From contig NZ_AP021874.1 in assembly GCF_009688945.1 (NCBI RefSeq), forward strand, positions 1 to 64,000: a DNA stretch of 64,000 nucleotides, written 5' to 3'. The stretch's first letter is position 1. Every line of letters begins with the position of its first letter. This DNA is from Desulfosarcina alkanivorans (lineage in GTDB: Bacteria > Desulfobacterota > Desulfobacteria > Desulfobacterales > Desulfosarcinaceae). The translations under genes and the position numbers were made by a program. A model generated the notes under the pieces. That model did no database searches, had not been told where the DNA came from, and saw nothing but the letters and a program-made list of their open reading frames with translations. Shown piece after piece: positions 55,247-64,000 of the stretch.

Positions 55247-56266
55247 TCACAGTGTGTCCAACCAAGCCAACGTGTCCTGTTTGTTTTCCCAGTCGATTAA
55301 TTCTTCCAGGCGGGGGTCCGGATTGAGCAGCGACTGGCTGTATCGGATAAACTGCTCCTGGATGCTTCGTTTGTGCGTCAGATCCATTTGCAGATAGGTC
55401 ATTGTGGATTGGATATTTTCGTGACCTAATCGGTTTTTGATATCGGAGACTGGCTCTTTGGCGCAAAGCATTCTTACCGCACATGCATGGCGAAAGCTAT
55501 GGGCCGGATTGATGTCTGCAAGGCGTTTCGGGTCCAGTACCCGCTGTAGATATTTTTTACAGATTCGATTGATCCCGTGCCGGGTAAAGCCGTCGCCGCG
55601 TTGGTTGATAAACAACCGCTGCCGGGACATTGGGTTCGGCTTTTTTCGGTAGCCGGTGATGTAGGTGTTGATCAAGTCGACCGTTTTCGGCCACAGTTGC
55701 ATCTGGCGGAAGCGGTTGGCCTTGCCTAAGACGGCCAGTGTTTGATGATGGGGATCAAAGTATTCCAGGTTCAACGTCGCGACTTCACTGGCTCTGGCCC
55801 CTGAGTCATAAAGCAGATGCAATAAGGCATAGTCGCGCAACCCCTCGGATTTAGAAAGATCAACGGCTTGATAGACCTTAAGGATTTCATCGGGATACAA
55901 AAACCCGATCAACGGTCGTTGCGAGCGTTTCTGGGGAATAGAGAGGATCATGCCGGCCAGACGTCTTTTCTCCGGAACCATAAAGCGGATCATTTTGGCC
56001 AATGATTTGAGGGCCGCCAGCCGCTGGTTGCGTGTTGATGCCCGGTTGCCGCGTTTGGTTTGAAGATGGTCGAGAAAGTCCAGGATCAACGCACTGGTTA
56101 AATGATCGACTGTCAGCGATTTGATCTTAACGCCATGGTATGCGGCCGCATAGGGCAAGAATAGTTTAAAGGTGTCCCGGTACGCCTTTATCGTCTGCAC
56201 ACTGCAGCCCTTGATACGAGGCAGGTACTGCTCAAAAAATTGGTGTATACTTTGGTTAAGATTCAT
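55247..56266 (-). CDS. Tyrosine recombinase, third of a trio
   Basis: A 339-residue phage-type integrase. The N-terminal SAM-like core-binding domain (about 1-110) precedes the catalytic domain with Arg in DSGARASEVATL, HxxR in NPAHSFRHACA and the nucleophile region LGHENIQSTMTYLQ. Its ATG overlaps the stop of the second recombinase (ATGA). Confidence 0.9.
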   Translation of the reverse strand: MNLNQSIHQFFEQYLPRIKGCSVQTIKAYRDTFKLFLPYAAAYHGVKIKSLTVDHLTSALILDFLDHLQTKRGNRASTRNQRLAALKSLAKMIRFMVPEKRRLAGMILSIPQKRSQRPLIGFLYPDEILKVYQAVDLSKSEGLRDYALLHLLYDSGARASEVATLNLEYFDPHHQTLAVLGKANRFRQMQLWPKTVDLINTYITGYRKKPNPMSRQRLFINQRGDGFTRHGINRICKKYLQRVLDPKRLADINPAHSFRHACAVRMLCAKEPVSDIKNRLGHENIQSTMTYLQMDLTHKRSIQEQFIRYSQSLLNPDPRLEELIDWENKQDTLAWLDTL

Positions 56267-57231
56267 CGTTTTCGGGTGAGAACAAAATCCAACAGTTGTT
56301 CTCGTTGGTCGGCATCGACCATTTTCAGGTATTTGACGGTATGCTTGTACTCACTATGCCCCATATAGGCGGCCAGGACAGGCAGTGCTTGTTGGGGCGA
56401 TCCTTGCCGGGATTTGACCTGCAAAAGGGTGTTGACAGCGAACGAATGCCTCAAGCTGTGTACGGTCGGGGCGCAAAAGTTGGTGCGGCCGACAACATGC
56501 CTTACCTGTTCAATACCGATGGTTCTGACGGATTGGTTAAAGATCAAGCGGATCCGTTCTGGAGTGAGGCCACCGTACCGGGACCCGGCCAGAAGATACG
56601 GGTTGTGAGCATCATCCATCAGGTTGCGACGCACATTCAGGTAGTTTTGCAGTTGGGTGTTTACCGCTGTCGGCACCGGTATCAGGCGGTCCTTTTTAAA
56701 CTTGGTCTTTTCGATATAAAGGGTCCGCTCCGACTGGCGATAGTGATGCTTGAGCAATCGCACCGGTTCCGATATTCTCATCCCACAGCGGGCCAGCAGC
56801 AAGATCGCCAGATACACCGCCAAATCCTTCATGAAGCACCTGGGTTGCCTGCGGATCGTCCGGCATACAGCCAAAAGCAGCTGATCGACCTGCTTGGCAG
56901 AGAAGATAAAGGGGATGATCTCATTTTCCGACAACAGCGGGATGTCCTTTACCGGATTGACCGCATAATCCCCGCAGCGCACCAAATAGCCGAAGAACAT
57001 CCGCACGGTGGAGATCACCCGGTTGATGCTGCGAGATTCGACCTTCAGATCGGCGCGTAACTCAAGAAAAAACGATGCCGGCAGAGCAGCCGGTTCTTTA
57101 TGACGTTTGGCCAGATAACAATCAAAAGTCTTCAGGTGGGCATACAGCGCTTTGGTCGAGAACCCCAGGGACTGGCGGTAGGCCATATAATCGGTGAGCC
57201 GCGTTGCCAGAAAGCTGTTAAAGGGGGTCAT
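56263..57231 (-). CDS. Tyrosine recombinase, second of a trio
   Basis: A 322-residue recombinase. Catalytic motifs are RCGMRISEPVRL, HSLRHSFAVNTL and MGHSEYKHTVKYLKM (Tyr at the end). An N-terminal SAM-like domain is present. It overlaps the first recombinase by 14 bases and the third by 4, so all three are made from one mRNA. Confidence 0.9.
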   Translation of the reverse strand: MTPFNSFLATRLTDYMAYRQSLGFSTKALYAHLKTFDCYLAKRHKEPAALPASFFLELRADLKVESRSINRVISTVRMFFGYLVRCGDYAVNPVKDIPLLSENEIIPFIFSAKQVDQLLLAVCRTIRRQPRCFMKDLAVYLAILLLARCGMRISEPVRLLKHHYRQSERTLYIEKTKFKKDRLIPVPTAVNTQLQNYLNVRRNLMDDAHNPYLLAGSRYGGLTPERIRLIFNQSVRTIGIEQVRHVVGRTNFCAPTVHSLRHSFAVNTLLQVKSRQGSPQQALPVLAAYMGHSEYKHTVKYLKMVDADQREQLLDFVLTRKR

Positions 57232-58399
57232 CGAATAATACCTTTCGCATCAATTCGATATGGATGTGCAGATACTTTCGGGTGGACTCGATGCTGTCAT
57301 GGCCCAGCATCTCTTTGACCTCGTAAATGGATGCACCGGCTTCCAACAGGTTTTGCGCATAGGTGTGGCGCAGCCAATAGGCGCTGGCGTCCAGGCCCGC
57401 AGCCCGCATACAGTTGCGGACGCAATGGCCGATGACATTGGGACTGAGCGGTCGATGAGGCGGATGCAGGGTTAAAAACAAAGCCCGGTGGTTGCTTTGG
57501 GCGCGACCGCCGATCAGGTAGGCGGCGACGGCTTTGATCGCTGCATCGGGCAACGGCAATTTGGCCGGACGGTTGTTTTTGCGATCCCGCAGGTAAACTT
57601 CCGCCTTGCCGAAGCTGATATCGTCCAATCTGAGCGATCGGATCTCGCAGGGACGCATCCCCAGCAGATAGGCCAGATGGATCATTGCGGCGGTTCGAAG
57701 TTCACTGGCCGTCGCATACCTTAAACTGGCAAACAGCTTATTGATTTCATCCTTGCGTAAGAACTTGGGCGGTTTTGGCTGGGCAAACAAGGGTGGTCCG
57801 GTGACCAGCGGCGCCAGGTCTTTGGCCAATAATCGGCGTTCGGCGAACAGGTAACGTAAAAATCCGCGCAGATAGGACCGATAAATCCTGCAGGAGGCAG
57901 TTGAAAACCCGTTTAAAAACGTCTTTAAAAATGCATCGATCTGCTCGATGCCGACCGCCCGCAGCTTGATCCGGTGCCGCTGGAGGTAGTGGGCAAAAGC
58001 GTTGAGCACGCGCCGGTTGGCCTTGATGGTGCGTTCAGGGGTTTGATGAAATTTTTTTCGAAAGCGCAGATAATCCTCGAACACGTCTGGTAAGTTCAAG
58101 GACGGTGTTGGATAGCGAATCGGTTGAGCAATTTTGCCCTGCGCGTAAAGATATCTCGACAGGTTGGTAACCGCGTGAGGAGGACTTTTGAAGCGCTTGA
58201 TGGTCGCGAAAGTAAAAATGCCCTCCCATTCATAGCTTCCGGATTTGATGAAATCGATAAATTGGATCAATCGCCAGCGGTAATCTCTCTGGGTGCTCTG
58301 GGCATAGCCCTGGGTGGCCATCCACTGCCGATGGTTTTTGATGGCCTGTTTAAGGGCAATGACGACCCCTTCAGCAGTTGCCTGACGATTCTCCATCAT
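57218..58399 (-). CDS. Tyrosine recombinase, first of a trio, altered HxxR
   Basis: A 393-residue recombinase with a longer N-terminal part than the other two. Catalytic pieces are LLGMRPCEIRSL and LGHDSIESTRKYLHI. The HxxR motif reads YWLRHTYA: the first His is Tyr while the Arg and the following His stay. Its ATG overlaps the stop of the upstream helix-turn-helix gene (ATGA). It is the leading enzyme in the RIT-type arrangement. Confidence 0.9.
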   Translation of the reverse strand: MMENRQATAEGVVIALKQAIKNHRQWMATQGYAQSTQRDYRWRLIQFIDFIKSGSYEWEGIFTFATIKRFKSPPHAVTNLSRYLYAQGKIAQPIRYPTPSLNLPDVFEDYLRFRKKFHQTPERTIKANRRVLNAFAHYLQRHRIKLRAVGIEQIDAFLKTFLNGFSTASCRIYRSYLRGFLRYLFAERRLLAKDLAPLVTGPPLFAQPKPPKFLRKDEINKLFASLRYATASELRTAAMIHLAYLLGMRPCEIRSLRLDDISFGKAEVYLRDRKNNRPAKLPLPDAAIKAVAAYLIGGRAQSNHRALFLTLHPPHRPLSPNVIGHCVRNCMRAAGLDASAYWLRHTYAQNLLEAGASIYEVKEMLGHDSIESTRKYLHIHIELMRKVLFDDPL

Positions 58400-58809
58400 G
58401 GCGTCATCCGCTTTAGCGATCGGTCGACAAGGCGGGCGATGGACACCGGCTGCTTTGTTGGTTTGCTGTCTACCTGCAATGTGGTTGGCGACAAAACGGG
58501 CGTTGCGGGAAGTTCGAGTACCTGGAAAACCGTGCCGTCAAAAGCGATCAGATCTTTGTCTATGAGCCCGTTTCTGGCGTTGATGTATTGGTCAAGATTC
58601 ATCTGCAGCAAACTGCAAATTGTGTCGTAGCTGTAGAAAGAGAGTCCATGACGGTCTGAAGCGAGCACCAGCAAGAGGTAGAGAAGTATTTCCTTTTGCT
58701 GCAAAGATGACAAAAATCCCTGGGAAAGAAAACGGTGCGGGACAAAACTGAATCCACCATGGATGCGCCTGATACGATCAGGGTTGAGAACTTTCTTTTT
58801 AATCATCAT
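58396..58809 (-). CDS. Helix-turn-helix-type accessory gene of the trio
   Basis: A ~137-residue protein starting MIKKKVLNPDRIRRIHGGFS or its preceding Met. The section LQQKEILLYLLLVLASDRHG, then YDTICSLLQMNLDQYINARN looks like a winged helix of the replication-initiator or plasmid-control type. AAAGGTGG precedes the ATG at 58809. Tight overlap with the first recombinase suggests a control or cofactor role. Confidence 0.65.
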   Translation of the reverse strand: MMIKKKVLNPDRIRRIHGGFSFVPHRFLSQGFLSSLQQKEILLYLLLVLASDRHGLSFYSYDTICSLLQMNLDQYINARNGLIDKDLIAFDGTVFQVLELPATPVLSPTTLQVDSKPTKQPVSIARLVDRSLKRMTP

Positions 58810-58828
58810 GGCCACCTTTTCGATTGGG

Positions 58829-59224
58829 TTAACCATATCCGCGGCGAGGGAACGTCTCCACAATCCGGCCACGGATACCGCAAAAATGGCAAAATGGCCT
58901 TGTATCGATACGGCAGATACAGCTTTTTAGGCGGATGACTATCTTCATAGCCCATGGGCGCCGGGGTGTGGAAGTTGCATCATCCATGTTTTTTGGTTTT
59001 CTTTGCGCATTGCCGTGTCTGCGACGGTTTTCAGCTTCACAGTGGTTCTTTTTGCCCTTTTGGGTCCGGCGATATTTTCTTTGTGCTTTGCAATGGTTTT
59101 TGCGCTTTCCCGCACTACGGCATTCATCACAACAATAGGCCTGTCCTCTAAAACAGCTTCTGCAGATACAAAAAGTAAAATCGCACCATCGACATTGAAT
59201 GAGAATCAGTAACACCTTGGGCAT
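58829..59224 (-). CDS. Cys-rich zinc-binding-like small protein
   Basis: A ~131-residue basic protein. It begins with CRWCDFTFCICRSCFRGQAY, then CCDECRSAGKRKNHCKAQRK, a cluster of cysteines fit for zinc, followed by a Lys/Arg-rich region. Such proteins are seen beside transposases and recombinases. The start is uncertain (ATG 59224 or TTG 59257). It is the first gene of the five-gene recombinase operon. Confidence 0.6.
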   Translation of the reverse strand: MPKVLLILIQCRWCDFTFCICRSCFRGQAYCCDECRSAGKRKNHCKAQRKYRRTQKGKKNHCEAENRRRHGNAQRKPKNMDDATSTPRRPWAMKIVIRLKSCICRIDTRPFCHFCGIRGRIVETFPRRGYG

Positions 59225-59310
59225 GCCTCCGGCCTTGCAAACAGCCGGAAGGTGCAATAGAAAGGAAGTATGGTGTGGGAGCTTCCGGATGCTTGCGGTA
59301 GCTCTTGCCT

Positions 59311-59339
59311 AAAGCCCGAAGGTGCCACTTCGGGCTTTT
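59311..59339 (+). terminator. Orphan terminator-like hairpin
   Basis: Perfect stem AAAGCCCGAAG / CTTCGGGCTTT with a 6-base loop and short T run. No plus-strand gene ends here, so it may be left from a lost gene or mark an element edge. Confidence 0.65.
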
Positions 59340-59971
59340 CTATCTATTCCCATTTAGAGTCGCAAATCGTGGGTCGAAGTACAAGAGATCCGGATAGTCA
59401 GAGCTATACAGGTATTCCTTCCAGTCGTCGTGAAACGATAGGGGGGAGGAATCAGATGAATGATATGGATTGTTGAATATTTTTGGAATTAGATGGAATG
59501 AAATGGGGAATGAAACCCACAACATAACCAAACTCACAACACAACTTGCCAATAGACAACCTCTGATCAGATTTTAATTGAACCCATTATTTTATGGTCC
59601 TGTAAAACTCCGCGCCGATTGTTGTTACATGTTGTAACTTTTGTATATCCAGTGATTCAGTTGGTGTATCCTAAATTGAGCGTGATTTTCAAATCTATCG
59701 CCTATTGTAAAATTCTTAGAATAAATGCAAAATTTTCTCAGCTTACTTGAAAATGTACAATTTTCCCGATAGATGCCGCTTCAAGGGGTGATGGCATCGC
59801 GTTGACAATGGGCAGGGCATTATATAAGACAGACAGCGTTCATTGCGAAGCGCTGGGCCTGATACCCCGTCGCTTGCGAAGATCGGATTGATTGCTTCCT
59901 TTGCTGATACCCCGTCCGCTTACGGCGGGGAGATTCATTTTGGGGGGCGGAACCAAAAAGGATGGCATCGT
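59340..59971 (+). other. AT-rich gap with promoter of the second trkA
   Basis: No gene is supported. A palindrome GTTACATGTTGTAAC lies at 59624-59638. A likely sigma-70 promoter (TTGACA at 59802-59807, TATAAG at 59823-59828, spacing 15) lies ~145 bases before trkA. A 12-base direct repeat CTGATACCCCGT occurs near 59858 and 59904. Confidence 0.45.
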
Positions 59972-61378
59972 ATGCTCAGCAGGAAACGGTCGGTTGCGGA
60001 AAACATCCTGATTCTGGGATTGGGCGGCGTGGGCACCTACCTGGCCAAACGGCTGGTTCATGAAGGCTATGCCGTTACCGCCATCGAACCGGACAGCAGG
60101 CTGATCCGCCATATAGACGGCTATCTGGATGCCCGGCTGATCCAGGGGTCGGCCATGAGCATCAACTGCTGGCGGGAAGCCGGCGCGGCAAACATCGACG
60201 TGCTGATTGCCGTCACCAACAACGATGCCGTCAACATGCTGGCGTCGATGATTGCCGACCGGTTCGGCATCCCCCTCAAGATCGCCCGCGTCCGGTCCAT
60301 GGATTTTGACCGCAGCGATGCCGTGCTCAGCGCCGATGATCTGAAAATCGATCTGGTCATTCATCCGGAAGAGCTGGCGGCGCAGGAAATCGTCCGGCTG
60401 GTCGAGCGAACCGCCGGCAACGAGATCATTGATATTGCCGACGGCCAGACCCAGGTCATGGCCACCCGCGTTCACGACGAATCCCCCCTGGCCCACCAGA
60501 AACTGAAGACCCTGTCCATGACTCACAATACCTTCCCGTTCCGCGTTGTGGCCATTGCACGGGGGATTACCACCATCCTGCCCGGCGGCGACCATGAGAT
60601 CCTTCCCCAGGACCAGGTGCTGATCATGGCGTCAAAGGAGGATCTGCCCAAGCTGATGGCCCTCACCGGGGTCAAGCAGCAGCGACGGCACCGGGTGATG
60701 ATTCTGGGTGGCGGCCTGGTGGGGTGCCGTGTGGCCGAGTTGATGGGCAAGGATATCCGGGTGAAGATCGTTGAAAAAGACGAGCACCGGGCCGCCGAAT
60801 TGTGCCACCACCTGAATAACACCGAGGTGCTTCATGGGGACGGCTCCGACGCCGAAGCCCTTGATCTGGCAGGATTGGCGGACATGGACACCTTCATCAC
60901 GGCGACCGGTGAAAACGAAACCAACATCATGAGCTGCATGCTGGCCAAGCACCTGATGACGACCAGCAACGGGGATGCCCGCAACACGGAGCGCAAAACC
61001 ATATCGATGGTCAACAAAGAGGAATATCTGGTGCTGGCCGCCACCAGCGGGTCGGACATCGCCCTGAACAAGAAAGTGCTGGCCGCCAACGAGATTCTGA
61101 AATTCATCCGTCGGGGTGAATTGCTGTCCGTCGCCCACCTGCACGGATTCGATGCGGAAGTCGTTGAAGTCAAAGCGATGCCGGGTTCTCCCATTACCCG
61201 GATCCCGCTCTCCAGAATCGACCCCTCCTTTCACGGGAAAATTCTCATCGGCGGTGTGTATCGCGATGAACAATGGAAAATTGCCGTGGGGGATACCCGC
61301 ATCCTCGCCGACGAACGCGTGATCGTGGTCTGCAAGTCGCTGCATTTAAGGGATGTGCATAAGTTATTTTTAGGTTAG
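59972..61378 (+). CDS. trkA: Trk K+ transport peripheral subunit TrkA (copy 2)
   Basis: A ~468-residue TrkA with two RCK/KTN halves; NAD motifs are LILGLGGVGTYLAKRL near the start and VMILGGGLVGCRVAEL near 243. It differs clearly from copy 1 (for example an acidic EKDEHRAAELCHHL segment), so it is not a recent duplicate. The ATG at 59972 follows AAGGA by 10 bases; the frame is open back to 59843. It faces its trkH tail to tail instead of being in one operon. Confidence 0.93.
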   Translation: MLSRKRSVAENILILGLGGVGTYLAKRLVHEGYAVTAIEPDSRLIRHIDGYLDARLIQGSAMSINCWREAGAANIDVLIAVTNNDAVNMLASMIADRFGIPLKIARVRSMDFDRSDAVLSADDLKIDLVIHPEELAAQEIVRLVERTAGNEIIDIADGQTQVMATRVHDESPLAHQKLKTLSMTHNTFPFRVVAIARGITTILPGGDHEILPQDQVLIMASKEDLPKLMALTGVKQQRRHRVMILGGGLVGCRVAELMGKDIRVKIVEKDEHRAAELCHHLNNTEVLHGDGSDAEALDLAGLADMDTFITATGENETNIMSCMLAKHLMTTSNGDARNTERKTISMVNKEEYLVLAATSGSDIALNKKVLAANEILKFIRRGELLSVAHLHGFDAEVVEVKAMPGSPITRIPLSRIDPSFHGKILIGGVYRDEQWKIAVGDTRILADERVIVVCKSLHLRDVHKLFLG

Positions 61379-61666
61379 GATTCGAGGATTCAAGGGGTCG
61401 AGGGGAAGATGGCTTAAGGATTATCAAGATAAGAGCAAAAAAGTAAAACGATAGGCTCAGAGGAATGAGGGCCTAAGAAGGAAGTGAAATGCTGAAAAAC
61501 TATGACGATCTGAAAGTCTGACAGAAAGCGTACCGTCTCTGCCTGGACATCTATCAATTTTCTAATACATTTCCTAAAGAAGAAAAATTCGCCCTCGGCA
61601 CCCTATATTTTTTCAGCATTTTACCTGCCCCCTCGAATCCTCGACCCCTTGAACCCTTTTTTTCCA
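61379..61666 (+). other. Mini-repeats around a four-helix-bundle gene relic
   Basis: Short units of the GGATTCGAGGATTCAAGGGG type lie at 61377-61408 and, inverted, at 61626-61660. Between them is a relic (next entry). Confidence 0.6.
61489..61596 (+). pseudogene. Four-helix-bundle (IVS-type) protein fragment
   Basis: The frame from a good ribosome site and ATG reads MLKNYDDLKV, then TGA where the family has Trp (TGG), then QKAYRLCLDIYQFSNTFPKE and EKFAL before homology ends. It matches the N-terminus of four-helix-bundle proteins first seen in 23S rRNA intervening sequences. It is dead because of the stop and the missing rest. Confidence 0.7.
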
Positions 61667-63121
61667 TCATTTTTTCCAGAAGGAGGGGTAGAATATCACC
61701 AGGGCGGAAAACATCTCCAGCCGTCCCACCAGCATGTTCCAGGAGAGAAACCACTTGCCCGCATCGGAAATAAAGGCATAGTTTTCCGATGGCCCGATGG
61801 CGCCGAACCCCGGCCCGATGTTCATCAGTGTGGCGATGACCGAACTCATGGCCGTGACGTAATCCATGTCGTCGGTCAGCACCATCACGCATCCGCCCGC
61901 CAGCACCATGAAGATATTGACAATGAAATAGCAGACGGACAGGTAGATGATGGACTCGTCCACCGGCCGCTGGTTCAACCGCACGGAGATGACGGACATG
62001 GGCTGGAAAAAGATCTTTTTAATGGCCGCGGCCATGAACTTGCAAAGGACCACATAGTGAACGATCTTGATGCCGCTGGTGGTGGACCCGGCGCAGGCGC
62101 CGATAAAACACACGGCATACAGGAACATCTGCGCGGCCTGGGGCCATCGTTCGTAATCGGCAGTGGTAAAGCCGGTGGTGGTGAGCAGGCTGGTGACCTG
62201 GAAGGTCCCGTAGCGGATGGCATCCATCAGGCCGTAAGTGTTTTCCCTCCATAGAATCCAGGAGACCATGCCGCATAAAAAGAGCATCAGCGCCACGTAC
62301 CATCGAAACTCCGTGTTGATCCGTACGCTCTGCCAATCCCCCCGCATCATCTGGTAGAACAGCACGAAAGTCATGCCGCCGAGAAACATGAACAGGATGA
62401 TAATCCAGTCAAAATAGGCGTTGTTGTAGTGTCCGATGCTGGCGTTCCAGGGGGAGTATCCGGACGTGGATACAGTGCCGAAGGCGTGGCACAGGGAGTC
62501 GAACACGGACATGCCGCCGAAGCAGAGCAGAAGGGTCTCGGCCAGATTCAACCCCATGTAGATCATCCACAGGCGGACCATGGTGTCCCGGTTGCGGGCA
62601 TGGAATTTTTCTTTGGTGATCACCTGGCCCGGCGAGGATTCCGCCCGGAAGATGCGAAGGCCCCCCATGCCGTGGGGCAGGAAGATCACCGTCAGGGTCA
62701 AAAAACCCATGCCGCCCAGAAGGTGGGTCTGGCTGCGCCAGAAAAGCAGCCCGTGGGGCACCACCTCGATATCCGTCAGGATCGTGGCGCCGCTGGTGGT
62801 GTATCCGGACATCATCTCGAAGAAAGCGTCGGTGAACGACGGGATGGACCCATGGATGATGAAGGGCAGGGCGCTCAGGGCGGAAACGACGACCCAGCCG
62901 AAAGCGGCGATGAATATGCCGTCTTTGATACCCAGGTTGTGGTGCTTCCGGTAGCGCCACCACAGCGGCAGGCCCAGTATGAGAATCAATATAGCGGAAA
63001 TCAGCAGGGAGAAAAAATCCCCCTCGGCGTATATCAGCGAACAGATCAGGGGCAAGGTCAGGGAAAAGCCCGTGACCAGGAACAGCGTGCCGAAGACATG
63101 GAGTATGGAAAACAGGTGCAT
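61667..63121 (-). CDS. trkH: Trk K+ transporter channel subunit TrkH (copy 2)
   Basis: A 484-residue TrkH with four pore-loop repeats: MMSGYTTSGATIL, GTVSTSGYSPWN, LLTTTGFTTADYERW and ATLMNIGPGFGAIG. It is convergent with trkA copy 2. The second loop lacks the usual Gly-Gly (STSGYS), as does part of the family. Confidence 0.94.
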   Translation of the reverse strand: MHLFSILHVFGTLFLVTGFSLTLPLICSLIYAEGDFFSLLISAILILILGLPLWWRYRKHHNLGIKDGIFIAAFGWVVVSALSALPFIIHGSIPSFTDAFFEMMSGYTTSGATILTDIEVVPHGLLFWRSQTHLLGGMGFLTLTVIFLPHGMGGLRIFRAESSPGQVITKEKFHARNRDTMVRLWMIYMGLNLAETLLLCFGGMSVFDSLCHAFGTVSTSGYSPWNASIGHYNNAYFDWIIILFMFLGGMTFVLFYQMMRGDWQSVRINTEFRWYVALMLFLCGMVSWILWRENTYGLMDAIRYGTFQVTSLLTTTGFTTADYERWPQAAQMFLYAVCFIGACAGSTTSGIKIVHYVVLCKFMAAAIKKIFFQPMSVISVRLNQRPVDESIIYLSVCYFIVNIFMVLAGGCVMVLTDDMDYVTAMSSVIATLMNIGPGFGAIGPSENYAFISDAGKWFLSWNMLVGRLEMFSALVIFYPSFWKK

Positions 63122-63360
63122 GGGATATCGTTGTTGGTGTTTTTTGGAAAGCAGCGTTCAGCGGCAACTCATATCCCAGGTGTCTGTAAAAAGCAAAATA
63201 ACTGTGGAAAACAATGTTTCGTTGACACATTCATCCGGGTGCCGTTATTGTCGGCAATTCAAAAGCTTCAGTTCGGGCCGTCGTCGCTTGCCGGGGCTGA
63301 TTCGACCATGTGCAGGACAATGAACCCAAAGACACACAACCTATTGGAGAAAGCGGTCCC

Positions 63361-64000
63361 ATGAAAGCGGAACTTCTGGCAACCGGCGATGAGATCAGGT
63401 CCGGCGCCCTGGTGGACAGCAACTCGGCCCATATTGCCGAGCGCCTGGAGGAAAACGGTATCGACGTCCTGCGCCACACCAGCGTGGGGGACAATCTGGA
63501 CACATTGGTATCCACCTTGCGTGAGATTGCCCGACGGGTGGATGTGGCCGTGGTGACCGGCGGTCTGGGGCCCACCACCGACGACCGGTCCGCCGAAGCG
63601 GCGGCGGAAGCGGCCGGTGTGCAACTGGCATTGGATGACAACGCCCTGGAAAACGTCGAAAGCTTCTTTAAGAAGTTCAACCGGCCCATGACCGCATCCA
63701 ACCGAAAGCAGGCCATGCTTCCGCAGGGATCCACCGTCCTTCACAATCCCGTGGGGACGGCGCCCGGCTTTTCCCTGGCGATTGAACGGTGCCTGTTTTT
63801 CTTTTTACCGGGGGTGCCCTATGAGATGAAGCGGATGCTCAAGGGCCATGTGATCCCGGCCGTCAATGCCTTGCAGGGTGATGCGGTCATGCACAACCGG
63901 GTGAAAACCATCACCACCTTCGGCCTGCCCGAATCCCTGGCCGGGGAGAAGGTAGCCGGCGTGGAAGCCGCCTTTCCCGGCATTCAGCTGGGCCTGCGGG
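63361..64000 (+). CDS. cinA: CinA-like protein, N-terminal part (runs off the window)
   Basis: 213 codons are visible before the window ends. The MoCF-biosynthesis-like domain has LATGDEIRSGALVDSNSAHI near the start and VTGGLGPTTDDRSAEA near 66. CinA proteins hydrolyse NMN or ADP-ribose, or link to competence. GGAG lies upstream of the ATG at 63361. Confidence 0.93.
   Translation, partial: MKAELLATGDEIRSGALVDSNSAHIAERLEENGIDVLRHTSVGDNLDTLVSTLREIARRVDVAVVTGGLGPTTDDRSAEAAAEAAGVQLALDDNALENVESFFKKFNRPMTASNRKQAMLPQGSTVLHNPVGTAPGFSLAIERCLFFFLPGVPYEMKRMLKGHVIPAVNALQGDAVMHNRVKTITTFGLPESLAGEKVAGVEAAFPGIQLGLR

Noticed and set aside
1..64000. CRISPR array or rRNA operon
   Set aside because: No regularly spaced direct repeats and no rRNA sequence were found.

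Overview
The window looks like a chromosomal segment of a sulfate-reducing type Desulfobacterota (Desulfobacterales / Desulfosarcina-like). This is an inference from protein style and gene content: long-form HflX, GlcD-type oxidase, a FabH/FabK-like pair, a biotin ECF transporter, duplicated TrkAH and three-recombinase mobile elements. No 16S gene is present, so the taxonomy is not firm.

Core part 1 (1-30,320). A divergent dnaA and glcD read right. Against them runs a long leftward operon rpsF-rpsR-DUF2232-rplI-dnaB-hflX-suhB plus a small Cys-rich gene. Then come tRNA-Lys(CUU), a KptA-like gene that seems to lack its catalytic residues, hemL, a small lipoprotein, an M23 peptidase, a PilZ-like protein, a GAF sigma-54 activator, a sirtuin, mpl, fabH and a FabK-like flavoprotein. 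birA follows and carries a textbook BirA operator on its own start. Next are bioY and two ECF transporter genes, a palindromic MITE-like repeat, a REP-like hairpin with a group II intron placed exactly at its base, trkA-trkH, tRNA-Lys(UUU) and tRNA-Glu(UUC).

Accessory part (30,320-59,300). This part is visibly more AT-rich at first and full of hypothetical genes, relics and mobile DNA. It holds an N-acetylglutaminylglutamine amide (NAGGN) osmoprotectant operon (amidotransferase, GNAT/ATP-grasp synthetase and a frameshifted M42 peptidase), relics of an MscS channel and of sucrose-phosphatase-like proteins, tandem coiled-coil paralogues, a PRC-barrel protein, a universal stress protein and a two-component system. 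Together this reads as an osmotic/stress island. A YitT-family membrane gene is split by a four-gene transposon (zinc-ribbon protein, DDE transposase, ExeA-like ATPase, 44-residue protein). Its ends can be placed to the base because the gene can be rejoined in frame. Further right is an operon of three overlapping tyrosine recombinases (a RIT-type 'recombinase in trio') led by a helix-turn-helix gene and a Cys-rich gene.

Core part 2 (59,300-64,000). A second trkA and an oppositely oriented trkH flank a four-helix-bundle (IVS-type) gene relic set between short repeats. The 5' part of cinA runs off the window. Several genes in the accessory part carry single-base homopolymer frameshifts. They could be real decay or sequencing errors and should be checked on reads.
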